A stretch of DNA of 64,000 nucleotides from Isoptericola chiayiensis (GTDB lineage Bacteria; Actinomycetota; Actinomycetes; Actinomycetales; Cellulomonadaceae), in assembly GCF_013149805.1 (NCBI RefSeq), contig NZ_JABEZT010000003.1:558001-622000 (forward strand). The letters run 5' to 3'. Under the pieces are notes generated by a model. That model was not told the DNA's origin and made no database searches. It worked only from the letters and a program-made list of their open reading frames with translations. A program made the translations under genes and the position numbers. This document shows, piece by piece, positions 32,870 to 40,990 of the stretch; within the stretch, counting starts at the first letter, position 1; every line of letters starts with the position of its first letter.

Positions 32870-34198
32870 TCAGCGCACCAGCGCGGCGCCCATCGCCCGG
32901 GACAGGTACCAGGGGTCGACGACGGCGGTGAGCTCGCGCGCCGAGTGCATCGACAGGATCGGCACGCCGACGTCGACCACCCGGATGCCCAGGCGCGTCG
33001 CGGTGATCGGCCCGATCGTCGAACCGCAGGGGATCGTGTTGTTCGAGACGAACTCCTGGCTCGGCACCCCGGCGGCCGTGCACGCCTCCTGCCACAGCGC
33101 GGCGCCGTGCGCGTCGGTGGAGTAGCGCTGGTTGGCGTTGATCTTGAGGATCGGGCCGCCGCCGGCCTGCGGCTGGTTGGCCGGGTCGTGGCGCTCCGGG
33201 TAGTTGGGGTGCACGGCGTGCCCGACGTCGGAGCTCACGCACAGCGAGGCGGCGAGCGCACGACGGCGGTCCTCACCGCCCGCGCCCAGCGCGCGGGAGA
33301 CGCGTCCGAGCACGTCGGCGAGGAACGGGCCGGCGGCTCCCGAGCGGGACTCCGAGCCGATCTCCTCGTGGTCGAACGCGGCGACGGCGGCCACTCCGGT
33401 CAGCGCGTCGGGGTCGGCGTCGAGCAGCGCCACCAGGGCCGCGTGCGTGGAGAGCAGGTTGTCCAGGCGTCCCGAGGCCCACAGCTCGCCGCGGGCCCCG
33501 AAGGCGCGCGGGGCCTGGGTGTCGGCGACCAGCACGTCGTAACCCAGCACGTCGGCGGGGTCCACGGGACCGCCGGCGGCCGGGTCGACGCGGGCCGCGA
33601 GCTCGCCCAGGACGTCCGCCCCGGAGACGTCACCCAGACCGATGACGGGCTGGGTGTGCCGCTGCTTGTCGAGGGCGAGGCCGTCGTTGACCTGGCGGTC
33701 CAGGTGGATGGCGAGCTGCGGGATGCGCGCGAACGGACCGGTGCGGACCAGGTGCTCGGCGCCGTCGCGCGTCACGAGGCGACCGGCGAGCTCGAGCTCG
33801 CGGTCCAGCCAGGAGTTCAGCAGCGGCCCGCCGTAGACCTCGAGTCCCGCCTGCACCCAGCCGCCGCGCCCCGTGGTGGGCTGCGGCTTGAGCTTGAAGC
33901 CGGGGGAGTCGGTGTGCGTGCCCAGCACGGTGAACGGCGTGGTCGGACCGGCGGACGGCGGCACCACGAACGCGATCGCCGACCCGTCGCGCACGACGAC
34001 GTAGCGACCGCCGGGTGCGACCTGCCAGGCGTCGGTCTCGGTCAGGCGGACGAACCCGGCGGCCTCGGCGCGGCGGGCCAGCTCGGCGGCCGCGTGGTAC
34101 GAGGACGGTGCGGCGCTGACGAACCGGCCGAGGTCCTCGGCGTGGGTGCGGGCGGCCTCGGGCACGGTGGTGGCGTGGGAGTCCTGCATGCCGTGCAT
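32870..34198 (-). CDS. apeB: M18 family aminopeptidase
   Basis: A 442-residue cytoplasmic zinc aminopeptidase of the aspartyl-aminopeptidase (M18) family. Zinc ligands and catalytic acids are visible: Gly-Thr-His-Thr-Asp-Ser-Pro-Gly (about 93-100), the bridging Asp in Gly-Arg-Leu-Asp-Asn-Leu, His-Glu-Glu-Ile-Gly-Ser, Ser-Asp-Val-Gly-His-Ala-Val-His-Pro-Asn and Met-His-Ser-Ala-Arg-Glu near the end. ATG codons at 34198 and 34189 are both possible. It lies downstream of the chitinase gene on the same strand, separated by a terminator-like hairpin. Confidence 0.95.
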   Translation of the reverse strand: MHGMQDSHATTVPEAARTHAEDLGRFVSAAPSSYHAAAELARRAEAAGFVRLTETDAWQVAPGGRYVVVRDGSAIAFVVPPSAGPTTPFTVLGTHTDSPGFKLKPQPTTGRGGWVQAGLEVYGGPLLNSWLDRELELAGRLVTRDGAEHLVRTGPFARIPQLAIHLDRQVNDGLALDKQRHTQPVIGLGDVSGADVLGELAARVDPAAGGPVDPADVLGYDVLVADTQAPRAFGARGELWASGRLDNLLSTHAALVALLDADPDALTGVAAVAAFDHEEIGSESRSGAAGPFLADVLGRVSRALGAGGEDRRRALAASLCVSSDVGHAVHPNYPERHDPANQPQAGGGPILKINANQRYSTDAHGAALWQEACTAAGVPSQEFVSNNTIPCGSTIGPITATRLGIRVVDVGVPILSMHSARELTAVVDPWYLSRAMGAALVR

Positions 34199-34211
34199 CC
34201 TCGCACGGTCC

Positions 34212-34246
34212 TGCCGACCTCATCCGGGAGCCTGATCAGGTCGGCA
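34212..34246 (-). terminator. Hairpin after the chitinase gene
   Basis: TGCCGACCT (34212-34220) pairs with AGGTCGGCA (34238-34246) over a 17-base loop; the loop and right arm include the perfect palindrome CCTGATCAGG (34231-34240). It lies 18 bases beyond the chitinase stop. The palindrome might instead be an operator for the aminopeptidase gene that starts at 34198. Confidence 0.5.
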
Positions 34247-34264
34247 CGATCCCGAGCGTTCAGG

Positions 34265-35239
34265 TCAGCAGGTCAGGTTGCCGCCGGTGGTGGTGCCGAG
34301 GATCTGCGTGAACTCCCGGAAGGCCGCCACGCGGCTGTTCACCTGGGCGGGGTTCCCGCCGTCGCACTCGAGGGCGCCGTTGATGGAGCGGATCGACGCG
34401 CCGAACCCGTGACCGTCGACGATCGCCTCGTGCCCCGTCACCGTCCCCGGACCGGACTGCGTGTTCCAGTACCACAGCGCCGTCTGCCAGGCGACGGCCG
34501 GGTCGTTCTCCACGAGGAACGGGTCGTTCAGCAAGTCGAGGCCCAGGGCGTCACCGGCCGCCTTGTAGTTGAAGTTCCAGCTCAGCTGGATCGGGCCCTT
34601 GCCGTAGTAGGCGTCCTGGCCGGCCGGGCAGCCGTACGGCTGCGTCTCGTCGCAGTAGTGCGGGTAGTTGGCGGTGTTGATCTCCCGGACGTACCGCAGC
34701 CCGCCCGACTCGTGGTCGACGTTGGCCAGGAACGCGGCGGCCTCCCGCCGAGCGATCTCGTCGCCGCCGGTCGTGGCGAACCCCGGATAGGCGGACAGCG
34801 CCGCGACGAGGCCGTCGTAGGTGTAGAAGGAGCTCCGGTCCGGGAACATCTGCTCGAACTGGGCCTCGGACACGACGAAGCCACCGCTGGACCCGCCGTC
34901 GCCCTCGCCGGGGTCGGTGGTCCCGCCGTCGCCCGGATCGGTCCCGCCGTCGTCGCACGTGCCGACCGACGTCCACACGCCCCAGTCGGTGTCGGCGGGC
35001 GTCGTGCCGACGGTCCACCACCCGGCACGCCAGTTCTCCCCGTCGTGGGAGACGACGTCGCCACCGGTGTAGACGGTGTCCGCGGACCACGGGGCGGCGC
35101 ACTCCACGGCTCCAGCGGCGGGCGCGGGGCCGGCGAGCGCCCAGGACAGCGCGGCGGCGAGGGCGACCGTCGCCGCGGCCGGTGCCGAGGTGCGTCGGCG
35201 CGGTGCGGCGGCCGTGACGGTGGGGGCTGCGGTGCTCAT
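34265..35239 (-). CDS. Secreted GH19 chitinase with carbohydrate-binding domain
   Basis: A 324-residue exported chitinase. Signal peptide about 1-43 (Ala-Gly-Ala cleavage). Residues about 46-95 are a CBM5/12 chitin-binding domain (Trp-Ser-Ala-Asp-Thr-Val-Tyr-Thr-Gly-Gly-Asp and Trp-Arg-Ala-Gly-Trp-Trp). A Gly/Asp/Thr linker follows, then the GH19 catalytic domain: Val-Asp-His-Glu-Ser-Gly-Gly carries the catalytic acid, Tyr-Gly-Lys-Gly-Pro-Ile-Gln-Leu-Ser-Trp-Asn-Phe-Asn-Tyr the substrate site, and Cys pairs stabilise the fold. ATG at 35239 follows GAAGGA. It attacks chitin, and GH19 enzymes often have antifungal action. Confidence 0.95.
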   Translation of the reverse strand: MSTAAPTVTAAAPRRRTSAPAAATVALAAALSWALAGPAPAAGAVECAAPWSADTVYTGGDVVSHDGENWRAGWWTVGTTPADTDWGVWTSVGTCDDGGTDPGDGGTTDPGEGDGGSSGGFVVSEAQFEQMFPDRSSFYTYDGLVAALSAYPGFATTGGDEIARREAAAFLANVDHESGGLRYVREINTANYPHYCDETQPYGCPAGQDAYYGKGPIQLSWNFNYKAAGDALGLDLLNDPFLVENDPAVAWQTALWYWNTQSGPGTVTGHEAIVDGHGFGASIRSINGALECDGGNPAQVNSRVAAFREFTQILGTTTGGNLTC

Positions 35240-35391
35240 GAGGGTCCTTCGTCGTCGGAGGCAAGGAACCCGGGAAGTCTGACCAGTGCGGGCGCCGGTG
35301 GACAACACCCGTACGCCGACCGCGACGGCATACGTGCTCTCCCGTACCCGTCGGGCTCTCGCCCGGTTCCGGCCCTCGGAGCGTGCGGCGC

Positions 35392-36354
35392 TCAGAGGAA
35401 GCCGGCGAGCCGGTCGAGGGCGTCGGGTCCGACGAGGTCGTCGCCCAGCAGCGGCACCTCGTCCAGCGGGAGGTGGCCCAGACGCTCACGGAGCGCGTCG
35501 AGGTGGGCGCGCTCGGCCTCGTGGCGTGCGGCGAGCAGGGGGCCGGCGTCGGCGGGGGAGCGCTTGTTGACGACGAGTCCGCCGACGGGCACCTGCAGCG
35601 TCGACAGCTGCTCCACGAGCTCCACGGACTCCAGCACGGGCAGCCGTTCGGCGGCGAGCACGACGACGAACGCGCACCGTCCGGGGTCGGTCAGGACCTC
35701 GCGCAGCAGCGTGAAGCGTTCCCGGCGGCGGGTCAGCACGGACCGGATCTCGGCGTCGCGCCGCGCCTCGGACTCGCCGCGCCCGCCGAGCATCTGGGCC
35801 GCCCCGCCGAGCCGCTCGGACCGGTCGCGGCGGCGCAGCAGCCCGTCGGTCCAGGCACCCATCGTCTCCGGCAGGGACAGCAGGCGGGCGGTGTGCCCGG
35901 ACGGCGCGGTGTCGAAGACGACGAGGTCGTAGCCGGCCAGCCCCTGCTCGGTGAGGTCGGCGACCCGTTCCAGGACCGCGGCCTCGTGCATTCCCGGCGC
36001 GTCGCGGGCCAGGTCGAGGTGCCGGTCCACCTCGCCGCCCAGGTGCTCCGGCACGATCCGGCGCAACGTGGCCCGGACCGCGGACAGGTGTGCCGCCGTC
36101 GTGCGCTCCGGGTCCACCTCGACGCCGTCGAGGTGTCCGCCGCCCGGCGCGGTGTCCAGGCGCACGATGTCGTCACCGACCGTGCGTCGCCACAGGTGCC
36201 CCAGGTTGTGGGCGGGGTCGGTGGAGACCACCAGCACCCGCTGCCCCGCGCGGGCGCGGGACAGCGCGACGGCGGACGCGATCGACGTCTTGCCGACCCC
36301 GCCCTTGCCGCCGAGGAACAGCACCCGGCGCCGCGCGGCGAGGTCTAGCAGCAC
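35392..36354 (-). CDS. ArsA/GET3-like anion-transporting ATPase
   Basis: A 320-residue P-loop ATPase. The deviant Walker A Gly-Gly-Lys-Gly-Gly-Val-Gly-Lys-Thr-Ser lies near the N-terminus, Ser-Thr-Asp-Pro-Ala-His-Asn-Leu is switch I, and Val-Phe-Asp-Thr-Ala-Pro-Ser-Gly-His-Thr is switch II. These match ArsA/Get3, whose members move arsenite or insert tail-anchored proteins. No arsenite pump or arsR is near. The gene overlaps the cory-CC-star gene by ten bases at GTG 36354; an earlier start at 36402 would overlap 58 bases. Its role is probably tied to the Cys-Cys protein and CstA. Confidence 0.88.
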   Translation of the reverse strand: MLLDLAARRRVLFLGGKGGVGKTSIASAVALSRARAGQRVLVVSTDPAHNLGHLWRRTVGDDIVRLDTAPGGGHLDGVEVDPERTTAAHLSAVRATLRRIVPEHLGGEVDRHLDLARDAPGMHEAAVLERVADLTEQGLAGYDLVVFDTAPSGHTARLLSLPETMGAWTDGLLRRRDRSERLGGAAQMLGGRGESEARRDAEIRSVLTRRRERFTLLREVLTDPGRCAFVVVLAAERLPVLESVELVEQLSTLQVPVGGLVVNKRSPADAGPLLAARHEAERAHLDALRERLGHLPLDEVPLLGDDLVGPDALDRLAGFL

Positions 36355-36602
36355 GACACGTGCTCCAGGGGGGAGCGGTCCATCCCCAGCCGGGTGTGCC
36401 ACTCGTGGACGCGGTCGGCCACCAGCGGCAGCATCTCGACCGTGTAGTAGCTGGCGGGGTTCGGCACCCCGAGCGCCTCCGCGAGCACGACCAGCGTGAA
36501 CAGGTCGTCCTCGTCCCGCCGGGCGCGAGCCATCGTGCGCCGGTAGGGCGCCTCGTAGAGCTCGCGCAGCCCGGCGGCGACGGCGCTCAGGGTGCCGGCC
36601 AC
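36345..36602 (-). CDS. Cory-CC-star family small protein ending in Cys-Cys
   Basis: An 85-residue protein that ends in the family-defining pair of cysteines (Leu-Glu-His-Val-Ser-Cys-Cys-stop). The middle has Glu-Leu-Tyr-Glu-Ala-Pro-Tyr-Arg-Arg and Asn-Pro-Ala-Ser-Tyr-Tyr-Thr-Val-Glu-Met-Leu-Pro. Proteins of this type occur in actinobacteria beside CstA and ArsA-like genes; their role is unknown, and a metal or thiol function for the terminal Cys pair is only a guess. GTG starts two bases after the cstA stop and the end overlaps the ATPase, so translation is coupled. Confidence 0.88.
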   Translation of the reverse strand: MAGTLSAVAAGLRELYEAPYRRTMARARRDEDDLFTLVVLAEALGVPNPASYYTVEMLPLVADRVHEWHTRLGMDRSPLEHVSCC

Positions 36603-36604
36603 GC

Positions 36605-38335
36605 TCAGTCCTCCGACCGGCGGGCGCCGGAGGCGCCGGAACCCACGCTGCCCGCGGGCACCGGCTCGTCCGTCTCCGGGTCGAAGGTGCCCTTGCGGGC
36701 GGCGTTCATGGCGCGCGCGGCCTCCACGGCGACCCAGGCGGAGGCGACCAGGATGACGACGTCCAGGCCGAGGAGGAACCAGTTCTGCTCGGCGTAGAAC
36801 TGTCCGAGTTGGACGATCAGCGCGTAGACGCTCATGCTCAGCACGAACACCAGCGGGACGAGCGCCGCGAGCGGGTTGCGCTTCCGGCGCAGCAGCATGA
36901 CCGCCACGATGGACAGCGTCAGGGAGGCGAGCAGCTGGTTGCTGGTGCCGAACAGCGGCCAGATGAGCAGGCCGCCCGCGCCGTCGCCGCCGGCGGAGAA
37001 GGTCAGACCGACGGCCACGACGAGCACCACCACCATCGCGACACCCTTGCCGATCCGCATCCCCATCAGCTCGCCGGCCTCCTGGACCACGAACCGTTGC
37101 AGACGCACCCCGGTGTCCATGGTGGTGGCCGCGAACAGCACCGCCATCGTGGCGAGGATCGTCGCGGACAGCGACGCCGGGATGCCGAGACCGTCGTTGA
37201 CGATCTGCGCGCCACCGGTGACGAAGGCCGTCACCCCGCCCTCGTTGAACGCCGAGTAGACGCTCTCCCAGTCGGCCAGGGTCCGGAAGCCCGCCGTGGT
37301 GGCGATGATCGCGCCGAGGGCCAGCAGACCCTCGCCCACGGCCCCGAAGTAGCCGACGAACCGTGCGTCGGTCTCCTTGTCGAGCTGCTTGGAGGAGGTC
37401 CCGGACGCCACGATCCCGTGGAACCCGGAGATGGCGCCGCAGGCGATGGTCACGAAGAGCAGCGGCACGAGGCTGGGCGTGTCGGCGGGCAGGTTCTCGT
37501 TGATCGCCGGGGCGACGACGGTCGGGGCCGCGAAGAGCACCGACAGGTACAGGATGCCCAGGCCGATGAACAGCTGGACGCCGTTGATGTAGTCGCGCGG
37601 TTGCAGCAGCACCCACACGGGCAGCAGGGAGGCGATGCCCGCGTAGGCGAACAGGGCGAGGATCCAGAAGGTCGCCGGCGACATGCCGAGGATGGGGTCC
37701 GGCAGCTCGACGGGGAACCGGTCGCCCACGAGGATCAGCGAGTACAGGGCGACGACGCCGATCACCGTGGTCAGCAGCAGGTTCATGTTCCAGCGGTAGA
37801 TCATCTGGCCGATGATCAGCGCGACGATGATGGCGCCCCACACGGGGATGACGGCGCTCGGGGTGGAGATGAGCAGGTTCTTGATGACGGTGGCGAACGC
37901 GGCCACCACCATCAGCAGCACCAGGTAGATCACGACGAGGAACAGCGCGCGGCCCCGGGCCCCGATGTAGCGGCCCGAGATCATGCCCATGGACCGGCCC
38001 CGGTTGCGCACCGACGCCCACAGGGCGCCCAGGTCGTGCATGCCCGCGAAGAACACGGTGCCGAGCGTCACCCACAGGAAGGCCGGCAGCCAGCCCCAGA
38101 TGACCGCGACGGCCGGGCCGACGATCGGTGCGGCGCCGGCCACCGAGGTGAAGTGGTGGCCCCACAGGACGAACTTGTTCGTGGGGACGTAGTCGACGCC
38201 GTCGCGCATCTCGTGCGAGGGGGTCCGGAAGTTCTCGTCGAGCTTGTAGATCCGGCTGGCGAGGAACTTCGAGTAGAGGAAGTAGCCGGCGAGCACCATC
38301 GCCAGGCCCACCACCATCAGCACCAGGGAGTTCAC
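36605..38335 (-). CDS. cstA: Carbon starvation / pyruvate transporter CstA family
   Basis: A 576-residue membrane protein with about 15 hydrophobic segments. Family marks: Tyr-Val-Pro-Thr-Asn-Lys, Gly-His-His-Phe-Thr-Ser-Val-Ala-Gly-Ala-Ala-Pro-Ile-Val-Gly-Pro-Ala near residue 60, Asp-Leu-Gly-Ala-Leu, and Leu-Phe-Gly-Thr-Ser-Asn-Gln-Leu-Leu-Ala late. CstA-type proteins import pyruvate or peptides when carbon is scarce. The GTG start has GGAG upstream. It is the first gene of the cstA / cory-CC-star / ArsA operon. A TAGACT box (minus strand, 38377-38382) about 45 bases upstream may be its -10. Confidence 0.95.
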   Translation of the reverse strand: MNSLVLMVVGLAMVLAGYFLYSKFLASRIYKLDENFRTPSHEMRDGVDYVPTNKFVLWGHHFTSVAGAAPIVGPAVAVIWGWLPAFLWVTLGTVFFAGMHDLGALWASVRNRGRSMGMISGRYIGARGRALFLVVIYLVLLMVVAAFATVIKNLLISTPSAVIPVWGAIIVALIIGQMIYRWNMNLLLTTVIGVVALYSLILVGDRFPVELPDPILGMSPATFWILALFAYAGIASLLPVWVLLQPRDYINGVQLFIGLGILYLSVLFAAPTVVAPAINENLPADTPSLVPLLFVTIACGAISGFHGIVASGTSSKQLDKETDARFVGYFGAVGEGLLALGAIIATTAGFRTLADWESVYSAFNEGGVTAFVTGGAQIVNDGLGIPASLSATILATMAVLFAATTMDTGVRLQRFVVQEAGELMGMRIGKGVAMVVVLVVAVGLTFSAGGDGAGGLLIWPLFGTSNQLLASLTLSIVAVMLLRRKRNPLAALVPLVFVLSMSVYALIVQLGQFYAEQNWFLLGLDVVILVASAWVAVEAARAMNAARKGTFDPETDEPVPAGSVGSGASGARRSED

Positions 38336-38573
38336 GGTGTGCTCCGTCCGGTCGTCGTTGACTAGATTTCACCCGGAGTCTACGACGGCAGGTCGGTGCC
38401 GGTGACAACGTTGACGTGTCGGCGCTGGTCACCGTGTTGTTCGTGACGGCCGTCACATGTGGGTAGACTCGCGCGCATCCCGTCGTCAACGGCGACGGCG
38501 GGGTCTCACCACGGGCGTCCGGGGCGCGGTCGACGGCGACCTCTCGGACGCGGCAGCACGTCGAGGAGGACGG
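38336..38573. promoter_or_regulatory. Divergent control region between cstA and the H+-pyrophosphatase gene
   Basis: It contains TAGACT on both strands (38377-38382 minus, 38464-38469 plus) as possible -10 boxes for the two genes, the perfect 14-bp palindrome GTGACGGCCGTCAC (38443-38456) just before the plus-strand box, and CAACGTTG (38406-38413). The 14-bp palindrome is a fair operator candidate for hppA. Confidence 0.5.
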
Positions 38574-40865
38574 ATGCTCGAACTCGGGTCGGACAGCGTG
38601 ACGATCGTCGCGGTCATCGGAGTCGTCGCCCTGGCGGCCCTGGTCTGCGCGGCGACCCTGCGGCGCCAGGTGCTCGCCGCCGGGGACGGGACCGCGGCGA
38701 TGCAGGACATCGCCCGCGGCGTGCAGGAGGGGGCCTCGGCCTACCTCAACCGACAGTTCCGGACGCTCGCGCTGTTCGCGATCGTCGTGTTCGCGCTGCT
38801 GTTCCTGCTGCCGGGCGACGGCGGCATCCGCATCGGCCGCTCCGTGGCGTTCCTGGTCGGTGCGGGCTTCTCCGCCGCGATCGGCTACCTCGGCATGTGG
38901 CTGGCCGTGCGGGCCAACGTGCGGGTCGCGGCGGCGGCCACCCGGCCGGACGGGCGGGCCGCAGGTGCCCGGATCGCGTTCCGCACCGGCGGCGTCGTCG
39001 GGATGTCCGTCGTCGGGCTCGGCCTGCTCGGGGCGTCGGTGGTGGTGCTCGTCTACCGCACGGACGCACCCGCCGTGCTGGAGGGCTTCGGGTTCGGAGC
39101 AGCGCTGCTGGCGATGTTCATGCGCGTCGGCGGCGGCATCTTCACCAAGGCGGCCGACGTCGGGGCGGACCTGGTCGGCAAGGTCGAGCAGGGCATCCCC
39201 GAGGACGACCCCCGCAACGCCGCCACCATCGCCGACAACGTCGGGGACAACGTCGGCGACTGCGCCGGCATGGCCGCCGACCTCTTCGAGTCCTACGCCG
39301 TCACCCTCGTCGCCGCGCTCATCCTCGGCCGCGCGGTCATGGGCGAGGAAGGCCTCGTCTTTCCCCTGATCGTCACCGCCATCGGCGCGTTCGTCGCCCT
39401 GCTCGGCGTGGCCATCACCAAGGTGCGCGGCAGCGAGTCGGGGCTGACGGCGATCAACCGCGGCTTCTACATCTCCGCCGTCGTCGGCGCGCTGCTCGCC
39501 GCGATCGCCGCCTTCGCCTACCTGCCAGGCTCCTTCGCCGAGATGGCCGGGACCGCGGACCTCGGCGACGTCTCCAGCGACCCCCGGGTCGTCGCCTCGC
39601 TGGCGGTGCTTGTCGGCATCGTGCTCGCCGGCGTCATCCTGTGGCTCACCGGCTACTTCACCGGCACCGACTCCAAGCCCACCAAGCACGTGGCCGCGAC
39701 CTCCAGGACCGGGGCCGCCACGGTCGTGCTCTCCGGCATCGGCGTCGGGTTCGAGTCCGCCGTCTACACCGCGGGCGTCATCGCCGCCGCGATCTGCGGC
39801 GTCTTCCTGCTCGCCGGGGGCTCCCTGTGGCTGTCGCTGTTCCTCGTGGCGCTCGCGGGCTGCGGCCTGCTCACCACGGTCGGCGTCATCGTGGCCATGG
39901 ACACCTTCGGGCCCGTCAGCGACAACGCGCAGGGCATCTACGAGATGTCCCAGGGCGAGGACGGCGGCGACGACGAGGCCGCGCAGACCCTCACCGACCT
40001 GGACGCCGTCGGCAACACCACCAAGGCGATCACCAAGGGCATCGCCATCGCGACGGCCGTGCTGGCCGCCACCGCGCTGTTCGGGTCCTACGCCGACGCC
40101 GTCGAGACGGCGCTGGCCGACGTCGCCGAGGTCGGCACCGGTCTGGTCGGGGCGATGCTCAGCTACGAGATCGTCTCCCCGATCACCCTGGTGGGCGTGA
40201 TCCTCGGTGCCGCGACGGTCTTCCTGTTCTCCGGTCTGGCGATCGACGCCGTCACGCGGGCCGCTGGCGCCATCGTCTACGAGGTGCGCCGCCAGTTCCG
40301 CGAGAAGCCGGGCATCATGACCTACGAGGAGCGCCCGGAGTACGGCCGGGTCGTGGACATCTGCACCAAGGACTCCCTGCGCGAGCTCGCCACCCCCGGT
40401 CTCCTGGCGGCGTTCGCGCCGATCGCCGTCGGGTTCGGCCTCGGGGTCGGGCCGCTGGCCGGGTTCCTCGCCGGGACCATCGGTGCCGGCGTGCTCATGG
40501 CGATCTTCCTCGCCAACTCCGGCGGCGCCTGGGACAACGCGAAGAAGATCGTCGAGGACGGCGCGTTCGGTGGCAAGGGGTCCGAGGCGCACGAGGCGAC
40601 GATCATCGGCGACACCGTCGGCGACCCGTTCAAGGACACCGCCGGCCCCGCGATCAACCCGCTGATCAAGGTGATGAACCTCGTCTCGCTGCTGATCGCC
40701 CCCGCCGTGGTCATGATGAGCGTGCCGGCGGACGCCAACCACGTGCTGCGGATCGCCATCGCGCTCGTCGCCGCGGCCATCGCGATGGGCGCCGTCGTCT
40801 GGTCGCGGCTGCGGGCCGCCCGCGTCGACGAGGGGTCCCCCGCGGAGTCGGTACCGGTGCGCTGA
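38574..40865 (+). CDS. hppA: Membrane-bound H+-translocating pyrophosphatase (K+-independent type)
   Basis: A 763-residue, 16-helix proton pump driven by pyrophosphate hydrolysis. The PPi/Mg site is clear: Gly-Gly-Gly-Ile-Phe-Thr-Lys-Ala-Ala-Asp-Val-Gly-Ala-Asp-Leu-Val-Gly-Lys-Val-Glu, Asp-Asp-Pro-Arg-Asn-Ala-Ala-Thr-Ile-Ala-Asp-Asn-Val-Gly-Asp, and near the end Gly-Asp-Thr-Val-Gly-Asp-Pro-Phe-Lys-Asp-Thr. In Gly-Asn-Thr-Thr-Lys-Ala the lysine (Lys484) marks the K+-independent group, where K+-dependent pumps have Ala. GAGGAGGA precedes the ATG. The terminal Ser-Val-Pro-Val-Arg tail is polar. It is transcribed alone toward the M14 peptidase gene. Confidence 0.97.
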   Translation: MLELGSDSVTIVAVIGVVALAALVCAATLRRQVLAAGDGTAAMQDIARGVQEGASAYLNRQFRTLALFAIVVFALLFLLPGDGGIRIGRSVAFLVGAGFSAAIGYLGMWLAVRANVRVAAAATRPDGRAAGARIAFRTGGVVGMSVVGLGLLGASVVVLVYRTDAPAVLEGFGFGAALLAMFMRVGGGIFTKAADVGADLVGKVEQGIPEDDPRNAATIADNVGDNVGDCAGMAADLFESYAVTLVAALILGRAVMGEEGLVFPLIVTAIGAFVALLGVAITKVRGSESGLTAINRGFYISAVVGALLAAIAAFAYLPGSFAEMAGTADLGDVSSDPRVVASLAVLVGIVLAGVILWLTGYFTGTDSKPTKHVAATSRTGAATVVLSGIGVGFESAVYTAGVIAAAICGVFLLAGGSLWLSLFLVALAGCGLLTTVGVIVAMDTFGPVSDNAQGIYEMSQGEDGGDDEAAQTLTDLDAVGNTTKAITKGIAIATAVLAATALFGSYADAVETALADVAEVGTGLVGAMLSYEIVSPITLVGVILGAATVFLFSGLAIDAVTRAAGAIVYEVRRQFREKPGIMTYEERPEYGRVVDICTKDSLRELATPGLLAAFAPIAVGFGLGVGPLAGFLAGTIGAGVLMAIFLANSGGAWDNAKKIVEDGAFGGKGSEAHEATIIGDTVGDPFKDTAGPAINPLIKVMNLVSLLIAPAVVMMSVPADANHVLRIAIALVAAAIAMGAVVWSRLRAARVDEGSPAESVPVR

Positions 40866-40879
40866 GCACGCAACACGAT

Positions 40880-40948
40880 CGGGTGGCGCAGGTCACATCC
40901 ACGAAACGTCCAGCGGTCATGCTGACGTCCCGGAGCCTGCGCCACCCG
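40880..40948 (+). terminator. Large two-level stem-loop after hppA
   Basis: CGGGTGGCGCAGG (40880-40892) pairs perfectly with CCTGCGCCACCCG (40936-40948). Inside the 43-base loop a second stem, ACGTC-C-AGC (40906-40914) with GCTGACGT (40921-40928), has one bulged C. It starts 14 bases after the hppA stop and ends 42 bases before the next start. It is probably a terminator, but the nested shape would also suit a structured leader. Confidence 0.6.
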
Positions 40949-40990
40949 CGTGCGCAGCCCGGGTCCGGCACGCACCGATGAAGGGGACCC

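Noticed and set aside
36345-40742. A 1465-codon open frame on the minus strand
   Set aside because: It is the antisense of hppA and a shifted frame of cstA; its translation is Asp/Gly/His/Arg-rich shadow typical of high GC DNA, while the real genes have full motif sets.
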